Source of the DNA: Arachis hypogaea
Taxonomy: Eukaryota > Streptophyta > Magnoliopsida > Fabales > Fabaceae
Assembly: GCF_003086295.3 (NCBI RefSeq)
Contig: NC_092045.1
Span: 91,588,693-91,652,692 of the forward strand
DNA length: 64,000 nucleotides
Direction of reading: 5' to 3'
Position numbers and translations under genes: made by a program
Part shown: positions 47,397-58,882 of the stretch, piece by piece
Numbering within the stretch: position 1 is the stretch's first letter
Layout of the letters: each line of letters begins with the position of its first letter
The notes under the pieces: model-generated
What the model was told of the DNA's origin: nothing
The model's input: only the letters and a program-made list of their open reading frames with translations
The model's database searches: none

Positions 47397-49949
47397 ATGG
47401 ATGGGGAGGAGTGTTTTGTGGCTTTGGTGCATTGCTCTGGGAAAATTAAAAAAAAAAGTAAAAGGCACGGGGTTAAATTTATAGATAGGGAACCCCTTAG
47501 TGTTTTTATTCGGCTGTTGAGTACGTTGGCAGAGATAAAACAAAGCATATTATAGAAGCTTGGTGTGTGCGGGACAAAGTGGATTAAAAAATTGTTCTAC
47601 AAGATTCCCATTGCCGATGTGTCTGCTGGTGTGAAGTATGAGACGTTTGTGATAGGGTCCAATGAAGGCTTGCAGGTCTTGTTTCACTGTCGGCGGAGTT
47701 TTCCGGAGGTTAGAATACCCGAGTTGTTTGTGAAGTTGGAAGATGGCGTCGACAGCCCTGGGGCATTTGTGCCAAATCCTCAGTCGAAGACGATGGGTGG
47801 TGTCTCCACGTCAATGCCGGTGGTCGCACCTTCCGGTCCGATATACAATCCTCCATGTGTTGCGATTGGTACTGCTAGTGTGCCTGATGGTGTCCCCGAT
47901 TTTGACTATAAGGTTGGACCAGATCGTGTTGAAAATGCCATGCGAGACGATGATTCAGCGGATGAGCCGGTCGACATTGTTGGGGATAGTGAGGATGATA
48001 TTCCGAGCAACACACATACACCCCAAGGAGCATCGGGTTCTGGCACACTGCAATATCCTCCACACTTGTCAGCGTTGAACTTGGAAGCCATTGGCGAATA
48101 GCGAGAGATGGAGGAGACGTTTGTGGGTCAGGGTCTGCATGATGTAGCTGGTCTGACGGAATTTCGTCTTGGCCAATCTTTCCAGAGTAAGGAGGAAGCT
48201 GTGCTGAGTGTGAAAGATTACAGCATCCGACGTGGAGTTGAGTAAAGGGTGATGGAATCGGACCATCTCAAATACCAAGGGAAGTGCAAGGAGTTTGGAA
48301 AAGGGTGCACGTGGATGATTCGTATCGCACTGCGGCAACGGAAGAGCACGTGGGAAGTTAAGAGGTAGAATGGACCGCACACATGTTTGGCCACATCCAT
48401 ATCGAGCAACCACAGACAACTTGATTATCATGTCGTCTGTGTGAGGATCTTTCCGTTGGTCAGAGCGGATGCGTCGATTACGATTAAAGTGTTGCAGGAA
48501 GCAACTGAGTCCACCTATGGTTTCAGGCTTAGTTATAGGAAGGTTTGGATGGCGAAGCAGAAGGCAGTAGCACAGATCTACGGGGACTGGGAGGTGTCTT
48601 ATGGCGAGCTTCCCCGTTGGATCCTTGGGGTGAGGTCCACCATGGATGGTACGATAGCTCTTCTGAAGACCTCTCCGGTTAGAGTGGGTGATCAGGTTGA
48701 TGAATCGACTGTCTACTTTCACCGTCTTTTCTGGACATTTCCTCCCTGTATTGAGGCATTTCGACACTGTAAACCTCTAGTCAGCATCGATGGTACTCAC
48801 TTGTATGGTAAGTACGGAGGCACCTTGTTATTAGTAATTGCTCAAGACGGAAACTCGAACATCCTGCTTATTGCTTTTGCACTTGTGGAGGAAGAAAATA
48901 CAGAGTCTTGGTCATACTTTCTCACCAACCTTAGAAGACATGTGACGCCACAAATGGGCATTCTGGTGATTTTTTACAAGCACGACGACATCAAGGCGGC
49001 ACTAGAGACACCTGATAGTGGATGGCAACCTCTTCATGCGTAACGGGCATTTTGTATTTGGCATGTTGTAGCCAATTTTTATCTCAGCTTCAAGGGGCAG
49101 GATGCTAGGAGGTGGCTGGTGAATGCTGCTTATGCTAAGACAGAGGCCGAGTTTGAGTATTGGTTTGACATCATGAGAACAAAGAATTCAGCTATGTGTG
49201 ATTGGGCAAATAGGATGGAGTATGAGAGGTGGACACAACACAAGGATGGAGGCAGGCGATACGGTCACATGACGACCAACATATCTAAGTGTGTCAATTC
49301 TGTTTTGAAGGGAACCAAGAATCTACCAGTGATGTCGTTGGTCAAGTCGACGTACTTAAGGCTTGCAGAGCTGTTTGTTGTTCGGGGTCAGTCAGCAGAG
49401 GCACAACTGGGGGGCAGACACCGATTTTCCCAGGCACTTGTTAAAGCCATTGAGCAGAACTTGAAGGATTCAAGGTGTTTCACAGTGACACTATTTGATA
49501 AGCATCAGTCCGCGTATACTATCGCGGAGACTACACCTACGGGTAAGTTTTCATTGGGAACTTACCGAGTTTCGCTTAGAGATCGTACGTGCGACTGTGG
49601 CAATTTTCAGGCCCTGCACTACCCCTATTGCCATGCAATCACATGCTGTGATCAGTCACGACTGGATTGGGTCACATTCGTTGATGAAGTTTACAGCATG
49701 GCTGAGGTTTTTAAGGTGTATCAGATGGCCTTTGCACCTTGTATTCCAAAGGGGCTTTGGCCGCCATATGACGGACCGACTGTCATCCCTGACCCTAACA
49801 TGAGACGTGCTAGAGAGAGTCAACCACGGTCCACACAGATCCACAACAACATGGAAGAAGGTGACCCCAACAGGCCAAAACGATGTGGCCTTTGTAGGTA
49901 GCTAGCCCACACTCGTAGGAGTTGCCCTCAACGAGGATCGACAGTTGGG
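47397..49949 (+). pseudogene. MuDR-type MULE transposase, six in-frame stops
   Basis: One continuous frame from MDGEECFVALVHCSGKIKKK, with no frameshift. Stops: TAG 47553, TAA 48243, TAG 48366, TAA 49041, TAG 48099 and TAG 49899. Domains: N-terminal MuDR region; transposase core with first catalytic Asp in LVSIDGTHLYGKYGG; a SWIM zinc finger (CDCGNFQALHYPYCH, about 49590-49635); and a C-terminal CX2CX4HX4C knuckle split by the last stop (CGLCR*LAHTRRSC). At the usual second catalytic Asp (family pattern SDRH) the sequence reads FYKH, so Asp is lost. The frame is cut by an LTR whose first bases supply the next stop, at 49950. Inactive. Confidence 0.85.
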
Positions 49950-51406
49950 TGATGAACGGAAATTGTCGGTTGGTAAACAATTTCACAAATGAAATCTCGT
50001 TGCAAGTATAGTTCTAAACCAACAAACAATTCCTCAATCAAAAAATTTGTTTGTCACAAGTACAAACCCCAATAAAAATAAACCGAAGTATTTAAACTTC
50101 GGGTTGTCTCTCAAGGAATTGCAGGGAAGTGTTCTTATTATTGGCTATGAAGGAATGTTTTAGGGTTTTTGTAATAAGAGACAAGAAATATAAATAGCAA
50201 AAGAAATAAACTAATCAACTAAGAAAGCTCTTGGCAAGGAATGAGAATTGAAAGTCCTATCCTTATTATCATCATCAATTGGGACAAGAATTGTCCATTG
50301 CTCCACTTAGTTAACCTCTAACTATGAAGGAAAGTCAAGTGGATATCAACTTGAGACCACAAGTCCTAGTCAAATCATAATGAAAGACTAGCTTTAGTGG
50401 CATTCAAGTCAACTAGCAATTTTCAATTATCAATCAACAAAAGAGTTTGATAACTCAAGAGTCACCAATTACTCAACACAAGCCAAGAGAAGGAAAATCT
50501 ACTCTAACATCCTTCCAAGCATTTTATCAAACACTTGGAAGGCATAAAAGGTAAGTAAGATAAAATTGCAAGAAATATAAATCTACAACTACCAATTGCA
50601 AGGAAATAACAATAACAAAGCAAATCAACAATAAAAGAAATCAAACATAAATTGCCTTAAAGGAAAATAGAAGAAGAAAGAGTGCATCAACAACAAAGTA
50701 AACAAATAAAAAGAATAAGATATTAAACTAGGAAAGCAAAGGTAAAGAAACAAGAAATTAGAAAGAAAATGTAAATCAAAGCATGAATTAAACCTAGATC
50801 TAAGAAATTCTAATCTACATCTAACCTAATTTTAGAGAGAAGAGAGAGCTTCTCTCTCTAGAATTCTAACTAAAGCATGATCCAAAACTCTACTATGTGC
50901 ACACCCCCCTTTGTCCAAGCTTGAATTTCGCATGAAATACTCTTAGAAATGAGTTGGATTTGGGCCTCGGCAGCTCAGAAATTGCCCCAGCATTTTCACT
51001 TTAATGAGATCACGTGCAAGCATCGACGCGTACGCGTGGGTCACGCGTATGCGTCGCTGGCCATTTTTCTATCCACGCGTGCGCGTCTATCACGCGTGCG
51101 CGTTGGCAGGTACACTCCAAATCCTTGATTTTCCATGAGTTCTCCATCTTGCATGCTTTTCTCTTCACTCCTTTGATCCATTCCTATCCTTTTTATCCTG
51201 AATTCACTAACAAACACATCAAGGCATCTAGTGGAATCAAAGGTGAATCAAAATTAGCAAATTAAAGCCTAAAAAGCATATTTTCACACTTAAGCACAAA
51301 TTAGGATAAAATCATGAAACCATGCCATTTCATTGAATAAATGTGAGAAAGATGATAAAATTCCCCAAAATAAGCACAAGATAAACCCTAAAAATGGGGT
51401 TTATCA
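49950..51406 (-). repeat. LTR (1,457 bp) inserted in the MULE
   Basis: On the complement starts TGATAAACCCCATTTTTAGG and ends CGTTCATCA. A purine-rich AAGTGTGTGGAGGT lies just outside at 51407, so this is a 3' LTR. About 350 bp of interior (51407-51760) follows, then MULE-region DNA; the 5' LTR is missing. Related to, but distinct from, the LTR family at 31615-39603. Has a small CGCG block at about 51020-51105. Confidence 0.8.
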
Positions 51407-51760
51407 ACCTCCACACACTTAAACCAAGCATGTCCTCATGCTAGAATTAACAAAGAAACAAAAGGTATCAACATTTATTCAATGCAAACTAACTATATGC
51501 AATCTATCTACATGAATGCAACTACTTGGTCAAGATAAATCAACTTCCAAGAATACATATATAAGAATGAGAGCTAAAGCCATATCACTCAAATCAAACC
51601 CACAATTGAATTAAGTTATTGAAAGATTTTACAAACTTGTAAGAAAAGATGATCATCGGTAGAAACATGTAATTGAGAAATCGAACCCTCACCGGACGTG
51701 TATCCGCTCTAGCCGCTCAAGTGTGTAGGGTTGATTCACTCAATTCTCGCACACCTTTAT

Positions 51761-53338
51761 AGGTCATTGTGTCGTGCGTCACGATACGATTGTAAGGAGA
51801 TTGATCGGCCACTTGGTTTGTTATTTGCTTAAGTGTGGGAGTGTATGCCTTGACTGAAGCCCATTCCCCGACACCAGCTTACGTCGGCTGAAATACCGGT
51901 GGCACACAGGTAACTGTCATTATTTTATTGGAATTTGACTTGTATGTTATTTATGGTCTACTGGCAAGATGTAATTCAAACTATGAGAATAATGTTCTCT
52001 GTTGTAGATGAAGTTATCATTCACGGACCCGAAAATGGATGTCTATGACTCAGGCGAACATTAGGCACATGATCGACTTTATGGAAGAGATGAGTATGGA
52101 TTTTGAGGTTTTCTGTTATAATTTATGGCATTATTAATAATCTAATGCCCCTTGGAATATTTTGCCATTTTTTTGGAGGTCGTATGTCGGCATCATCATT
52201 CCTGCCGAACTACACGCACACCTTGAGGTCTGTGACACGGTAGGGCCATTGGTGTCATTCGAGTGTGTATTGGCTTCCTGCGGACCGAGTGGTTCGCAAT
52301 ACGGATATACACAATCCCCCTCTGGTAATACAAGCCATACCAGTTAACACGCATTGTTATACTCTTTGGGGAGTATAGCACCATGACTGGCGCATGATTC
52401 ATGATGAATGGATACAACAATAGGGTAAACGCCGCAACAGTCGTCTGAGAGATTAGGGCCTGCAACCAAATGTTGGCTTCACCCTGTCTGCCGATTACCG
52501 AAGTGGGTATATTGGATCATACGGGATGTACCTGAGACTGTCAGATGTCAATCCTCAGCATCTACCCCAGCAGCCACCCCAATATCCACTGCAGCAGCCA
52601 TTCCAGCATCCACCCCAATAGGCCAGCACAACCTTATGCAGTATTTCAGCCATTTTACTATCATCTCCCATAACTATCTCAGCACAACAGATTGAATCAT
52701 GGGCAGTCTAGCCATCGCAGTACACATCATAAACATCAGTCTCATCACAGCCAGCACAAAAATCATGGATTCGAGTTGGCAGACATTTCCCCATTCTCAC
52801 CACAGACATTTGGGGACTACGATATCATCCGTCGATTTCTTGACAACGGTGGTCCTGTTCTTGATGATGCTTACATCCCAACCATCCCATCACAGTAGTC
52901 CTCGTAATCTCACCGGGCATCGGTTGACGGTTCGTCTCATCGATACCATCCATCGGCCACAACTGATAGTTGAGCCAGTGTATGCATTGAGTCACATATA
53001 CGGATTGATCGGTGTTGTATGAATACATCACAGCAGGCTCCGATCGATCTGGACTTGAACAAGCCGACACAGGAGCATGTTGGCGAGTATATCCCCAATC
53101 TTTCCGCCCCGACATGTGGTTCAGGTCCAGTAGAGAGATAGGCAGAGGCAGGTGGTCCAGTCCAGTGGAGGAACATACAGATGGAGGTGGGTTCAGTTCG
53201 ACGACAGAAAGACAGGCAGTTGATCGGGATTATCAGTACAACCTACAGACAGATGTCCGTCCACCAACCAGGTTTACACCGTCAAGTGTTAAAGGGATAG
53301 TGAACAAGGCAATGGGATTTTTCAAGAAGAAGCCGTAA
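51761..53338 (+). pseudogene. Plant-mobile-domain (MAIN/PP7L-like) relic
   Basis: The core reads RSYVGIIIPAELHAHLEVCD, then VGPLVSFECV followed, after frame changes, by WLPADRVV and QYGYTQSP. This is the C-terminal signature of plant mobile domain proteins, often found within or beside MULEs. A Pro/Gln- and His-rich tail follows (52560-52790) and a final frame ends IVNKAMGFFKKKP at 53338. Several frameshifts and stops; not functional. Whether it belonged to the adjacent MULE is inference. Confidence 0.55.
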
Positions 53339-53339
53339 G

Positions 53340-53640
53340 CTGTTAGTTATTTATTTTGTTGTTGTATTTGTTTTATTAGTTTTTAGTTTAGTCAAACTAT
53401 ATTTACTTCATCGTTGTATTTCTTGTTTTAGTTTAGGCCTTTAGGTTTTCCTCAAAGTTTGTTTATTTCATCGTTGTATTTCTTGTTTTAATTTTTAGTT
53501 AGTTGAACTTTGTTTAACTTCCCATTAGTTAAAATTTGTTTATTTTCATTGTTCTATTTGTTGTATTAACTTTCAGTTTGAGTCAAACTCATGATTTAAT
53601 GCATTAACTTAAATACATTAACTTAAAATTACATAGATAT
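53340..53640. repeat. Diverged T-rich tandem repeats
   Basis: Three diverged copies of a roughly 70-bp unit containing TTTCATCGTTGTATTTCTTG (53406, 53467 and a weaker copy at 53540). Confidence 0.5.
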
Positions 53641-53662
53641 TGAAATTCCTAATTGAACTACA

Positions 53663-54091
53663 TTAACCAAAAATAACTACATTGAAATGCAGCATTGAAA
53701 CAAAACCATACGAGCCATCACTGCCACCAACCCTACTTGGTCCAGCACTTTGAGAACATCTACTCTGACTATGACCCTGTCTCCCGCAAAGATGGCATAC
53801 CCGGGGACCGCGCATTTCCCGTGAATCTATTTCATTCAGATAGTGAGTCGATTTGGGACAACCTTTTGACTTTCGTCTCAAGATAGGATTCTCGACCATC
53901 GTCAGTCTTAGGTAATCAGGCCATGTCTCCGTGTCGGCCAACAGGATAAACTCAACTATGTAGACCTTCTGAATCTCTGACATCTTGTATACATTGCTGA
54001 CATACAGTTGCCAGTCCAGTCGCTGGTTAGCACAACACGCAATAACATGGCGACATAGAAGTCACTCCACCTGAGAAAGCCCACAGTTGCA
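53663..54091 (-). pseudogene. SWIM zinc-finger C-terminal fragment (FAR1/MULE transposase type)
   Basis: Reading on the minus strand from 54091: CNCGLSQVE, one TGA, then CRHVIACCANQRLDW, which completes a CxC...CxH SWIM finger. The frame continues as VYKMSEIQKVY and a CX2CX4HX4C knuckle CHLCGRQGHSQSRC. Typical tail of FAR1-related/MULE-derived proteins. The 5' part is removed exactly where the LTR at 54092 begins. Confidence 0.65.
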
Positions 54092-55355
54092 TGATGCGTG
54101 AGGATCTTATACCCTTTTTCTAGTAATTTTTATATTGTTTTGAGTTAGATTTTATTTACTTTTACTTGATTTCAGTGCAAAAATTACCTTTAGATGCTAG
54201 TTTGAAAATTTTTTTATGGTTTTAGGTGAAATTCGGAGCAGTTTGGAGGAGCCTGGGGCAAGAAAAGAAAATGCTGGCAGCAGCCTCCCTGGGCACTGAA
54301 CGCCCACCTGGCATTTGGCACCAGTAGGGGGTACAGGCCAGCAACGTTATACTCCTCCCCTGGCGTCTCACGCCCATTCCTGAAGTTAAATGCCAGCTGC
54401 AACCCGTTTTACACCTCTTTGGGCCTCCAAGTGGATTTAGCACTTATTAATTTTATTTTATTTTCTTTTTATAATTTCTATTTACAAATAATATCTTTTA
54501 GGTCTAGAATTTATTATTAGATTAGTATTTAAAGGAAAAGACCACTTAGGTTTAGGATCTTCTTCCTTTCGCACTTTTCAGAACCCTGTTTTTTCTATAA
54601 GTTATGAGCAACTAAACCTCCTGGTTAAGGTTAGGAGCTCTGTTTATTTCTATGGATTAGAACTATTATTCTTCTACTTTAATTAATGTTTTGATTCTAT
54701 ACTAAGAATTGTTTTCATTCTTAATCTCATGAATTGGGTGGAAAGAGAGTATGACCTTTTTCTACTTGAGTTCTTGTGATTCTCGAGAGAGTTATCTCGC
54801 TTGAACTACAGCTTGAAAACAAATTCCTCTTAAATTATTAATTACATGAACTAAATGGGACATGTGACATAAAATCCTATTAGCTTTAGGTAATTATGAT
54901 TTTTATGGCGTTAAACTAGTTTTCTGAACTTAACCCTCTAATCAGAATTGAGTGGCCACGAGGGTGGTGCTTGATGAGGATTAGAGGAGATTAAATCGCT
55001 AAGAGATTAGGGTTTAATCACTTTTGGTTTTCCATAGAATGAAACATTCATTGTTAAAATAGTTAGTAAGACATTTTAATCCAGAAAAAGTAAACATCTC
55101 CAAAACCTTAATTAATTTCTCATCATCATTTTACAGCAAACCCTTTAATTGCTTTCTTTATTTTCTTGTTCACTTGTTTATGCGTTTACAACAACACAAC
55201 TCTTTTTACTATTTGCCTGACTAAGTCCAACAAGACGACCATTGCTTGCTCAGTCCGACAATACTCGTGGAATCGACCCTCACTTACCTGAGGTATTACT
55301 TGGATGACCTGGTGCACTTGCCGGTTAAGTTGTGCGAGTTCTAATTTTGCGCACC
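54092..55355 (+). repeat. 5' LTR of a Ty3/gypsy-type element
   Basis: Starts TGATGCGTGAGGATCTTATA and ends GCGCACCA. The last 100 bp match, inverted, the start of the LTR at 62257. GAACGCCCACCTGG motifs at about 54298. It inserted into the SWIM-finger relic; the 5 bp to its left are TTGCA. Confidence 0.8.
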
Positions 55356-55361
55356 AAATTT

Positions 55362-55380
55362 TTGACGCCATTGCTGGGGA
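55362..55380 (+). other. Primer-binding site, tRNA-Asp type
   Basis: TTGACGCCATTGCTGGGGA, six bases after the LTR, resembles TGGCGCCGTTGCCGGGGA, the usual plant gypsy primer site. Confidence 0.65.
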
Positions 55381-56179
55381 GAGAATACAAGTCCATCTGC
55401 ACAATCTTTGGAGAAAAGCATCAGTTGGAACAACCCGTCCACCTGCACATCTTAGCATGCACCGAGGACGGTGCAATCTTTAAGTATGGGGAGGTCGATA
55501 CCGATCTCCATGGGTTAGTTATTTCCTATTTCAACACTAATGTTTTATTTTATTTGATAGTTCATTGTTGCATTTGTATATTTGTTTTATTTCTGCATAT
55601 TTTACCACTTGGTTAAAGTAATAATTTCTTTTGCAAGAAACATTTTATAGCATTTCACTAATTTGAATAAAATTTTTTGTTACACTTGTTTGAAGTTGTA
55701 TTTGGAACATGGTTTTTGAGTCAAAGAACACACAACCTGTGAGATTTTGAGCTTATTTATATGGTTACATTATTTAACCATAAATTTTTATTCTTGTGTG
55801 TTTCCTTCTCTATAATTGCAATCTCTGCTTTGTTCCATTCTATATGTCCAATATTTAGTGCATTTACATGTTTGCATATGATTGAGGCCATTATTTGATT
55901 TTAGCTCACTTATCCCAAATAATCCTACCCTTTACATCACCCTTGTTAGCCACCTTGAGCCTTTTAACCCATTTCTGTTCTATAACCACATCACTAGCCT
56001 TAAGCAGAAAAACAAAAGTAAAAATCCCAAATTGAATCTTTGGTTAGCTTAAGATAGAGATTATGTATCAACTAAGTGTGGGGAAACTGTGGGAACATGG
56101 GTTAATACGGGAATGTATCATGTTTCTAATTTATTTGAATATTGGGAATTTGGGAACTTACTCATGAAAAACCAAAATA

Positions 56180-56228
<49 letters not shown>

Positions 56229-58494
56229 GAAAAATTCATGTGCATTGATAAGTTATGTTTTAGAAAAAAAAATCAATAAATAAGTATTTGAATAAAGGGG
56301 ATACAAAAGAATTCCCCAAATGCAAAATAAAGCAATGCACATAGGACAAAATTAAAACTAATGCATGAGCATGTAACATCAAAAGTGGGAAAAATATGGG
56401 AGAATAGGTAAATAAGCTTTGCTTTACAAAGTATGTATGTTAGGTGAGATCTTAAACTAATCAAGAATTTACTTACTTAGCTCACTTAGCCTTATATATA
56501 TATCCCTACCTTTACCTCAGCCCCATTACAACCCTAAAAAGACCTCATGATGTTTGCATTAGTATACTAAATATCTGTTGATTGATTAGATGAAGAACAA
56601 AGTTTTAGAAAGCATGACTAGGGAAGAGTAGAGTGATTACCCTATACACTAGAGAGATTAGAGTGATATACACTACCAGTGAGGGTTCAGTGCTTAATTC
56701 TATGTTCCCTGCTTTCATGAGCTATCTTCTTACAAGTTTACTTGTTTTCACTGTATGATTTAAATTAGTGAAATCTGATTTATGTTTGTCTTGGAGAACT
56801 TATTTATTTTTAACCAAGTAGGTAGAAACATTTTGCATTTAGTTGCATTCATAGGTTGCATATCATACATTCTATCATTCCTCTTCATCTCTTTATAGTT
56901 TCTCTTGAACTTAGCATGAGGACATGCTATTGTTTAAGTGTGGGGAGGTCGATAAACCACTATTTTATGGTTTATCTTATGCTCAATTGAGTGGTTTTTA
57001 TCAACTCCTTACTCACTTATTCATACAATTCGCATGTTTTATATTTTTCTTCTTGATTTTGTGCTATGATTGAAAACATGCTTTTTTGATCTTATATTTG
57101 CTTATTATTAATCCTCTCTTATTACCATTAGATGCCTTGATATGTGTGTTAAGTGTTTTCAGATATTATAGGGCATGAATGACTTGGAGGATGGAAAGGA
57201 AACATGAAAAAGTGGAAGGAATACAAGAAGTTGAAGAAGTTGTTAATCTGTCCAGCCTGACCTCTTCGCACTCAAACGGCTATAACTTTAGCTACAAAGG
57301 TCCAAATGTTGCGGTTCTAGTTGCGTTGGAAAGCTAACGTCTGGGGCTTCGATTTTATATATAATTTGTCATAGCTGCCTCGAAGTTAGGTGACGCGAAC
57401 GCGTGAATGACACGCCCGAGTCGCATCTGCGAACTGTAATCCGTGCGGACGCGTGGATGACGCCTCCGCGTCACTTGGCCGCGACCTGTACAGACCAGAA
57501 AGCACTGGAAGTGACTTTCGAGCTGTTTCTGACCCAGTTTTTGGCCCAGAGAATACAGATTAGAGGCTATAAAGTGGGAGAATGCATCCATTCATGATCA
57601 TGCTTTGATAATTCACTTTTCATAGTTTTAGATGTAGTTTTTAGTGAGAGAGGCTCTCTCCTCTCTCTTAGGATTAGGATTAGAATTCATCTTAAAAGAC
57701 TTAGGAATATTTTCATCTTCTTCATTTACAGGTTCAATGTTTCTTTTATTTATTTTCCACTTTTATTTATCATTTTGGTTGATTATCTGATGTTGCCAAT
57801 TTGGCTTATGGATTTCTATGTTTAGATTGATTTTCTATTTAATATAATTTGAGGTATTTCAGACTTATGGTTGTTTTCTCTAATTTATGTTATTGATGCT
57901 GGTGCTCTATCCAAATTATTTTCATTCAAGTAGATTTTATTCCCTTTTGGCTTTGGTTGATTAATTGGTAACTCTTGAGTTATCAAACTCATTGTTGACT
58001 GAAAATTGGAGTTCTTCAAGAATTAATTCGAGATCCAATAACTCTAACTTTTCCTAAGGAAAGACTGGGACTTGAGGATTCGAATTAATTCATCCACTTA
58101 ACTTACCTTCATAGTTAGAGGTTAACATAGTGGGAGAAAAATTCAATTCTCATCACAATTGATAAGGATAACTGGGATAGGACTTCCAAATTCTCATACC
58201 TTGCCAAGAGTTTGATTTACAGTTATTTATTTATTTTACTTGTCATTTATCATACTCGTTCATCACTCTCAAAACCCTCCAATTTTACCTTTTTCATAGC
58301 CAATAATAAGAACATACCTCCCTGCAATTCCTTGAGAAGACAACCCAATGTTTAAATACTTCGGTTATCAATTTATTTAGGAGTTTGTTACTTGTGACAA
58401 CCAAACGTTTGTACAAAGAGATTTCTGTTGGTTTAGAATCTATACTTACAACGCGACTTTATAAAATTCTTTACTAGCAAAAATCCTAACGTCA
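55376..58494 (+). mobile_element. 3' half of a TGATAAACC-family element with its 3' LTR
   Basis: 55376-56949 is the inverted equivalent of 33101-34700 of the nested element, ending in the polypurine tract TGTGGGGAGGT. The 3' LTR spans 56950-58494 (starts CGATAAACCAC, ends CTAACGTCA) with a CGCG-type block at 57390-57480. No 5' half or 5' LTR. The left join lies within GGGGAGA shared with the upstream primer site. An AT microsatellite is inside. Confidence 0.8.
56182..56226. repeat. (AT)n microsatellite
   Basis: About 22 AT units, read directly. Confidence 0.9.
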
Positions 58495-58882
58495 CTTAGA
58501 TTAGGTATTTTTTGTTCTGTTCATTTGCTTTTTCTTTTAATTTTTTATTTTTGCTTTTATTCTTCTTTTAAATTTTTTATTTTTATCTTTTCCTTTATTT
58601 TCGAATTTTGTTTTAGTTATTTTATTTTCATTTAATTTCAGATTTTAAGTTTGGTGTCTCTTTAGGGTTTTTTCTATCTTTTTGAATTTTGAAAATTAAA
58701 AAAAAATCCTTTTTCTTCTTGTTTTAAAAATTTTTTAGGTTAAATCTTGCATTCTTATTTTCGAATTTTCTTGTTAATTTCCTCATTTGTTTTAATTTTC
58801 TCTTTTTACATAGGATATCTGACAGGGAGTTCTCTATACTCTGACATAGAGACTCCCACTTTTTCTTTGTTTTTTGTTGTTT

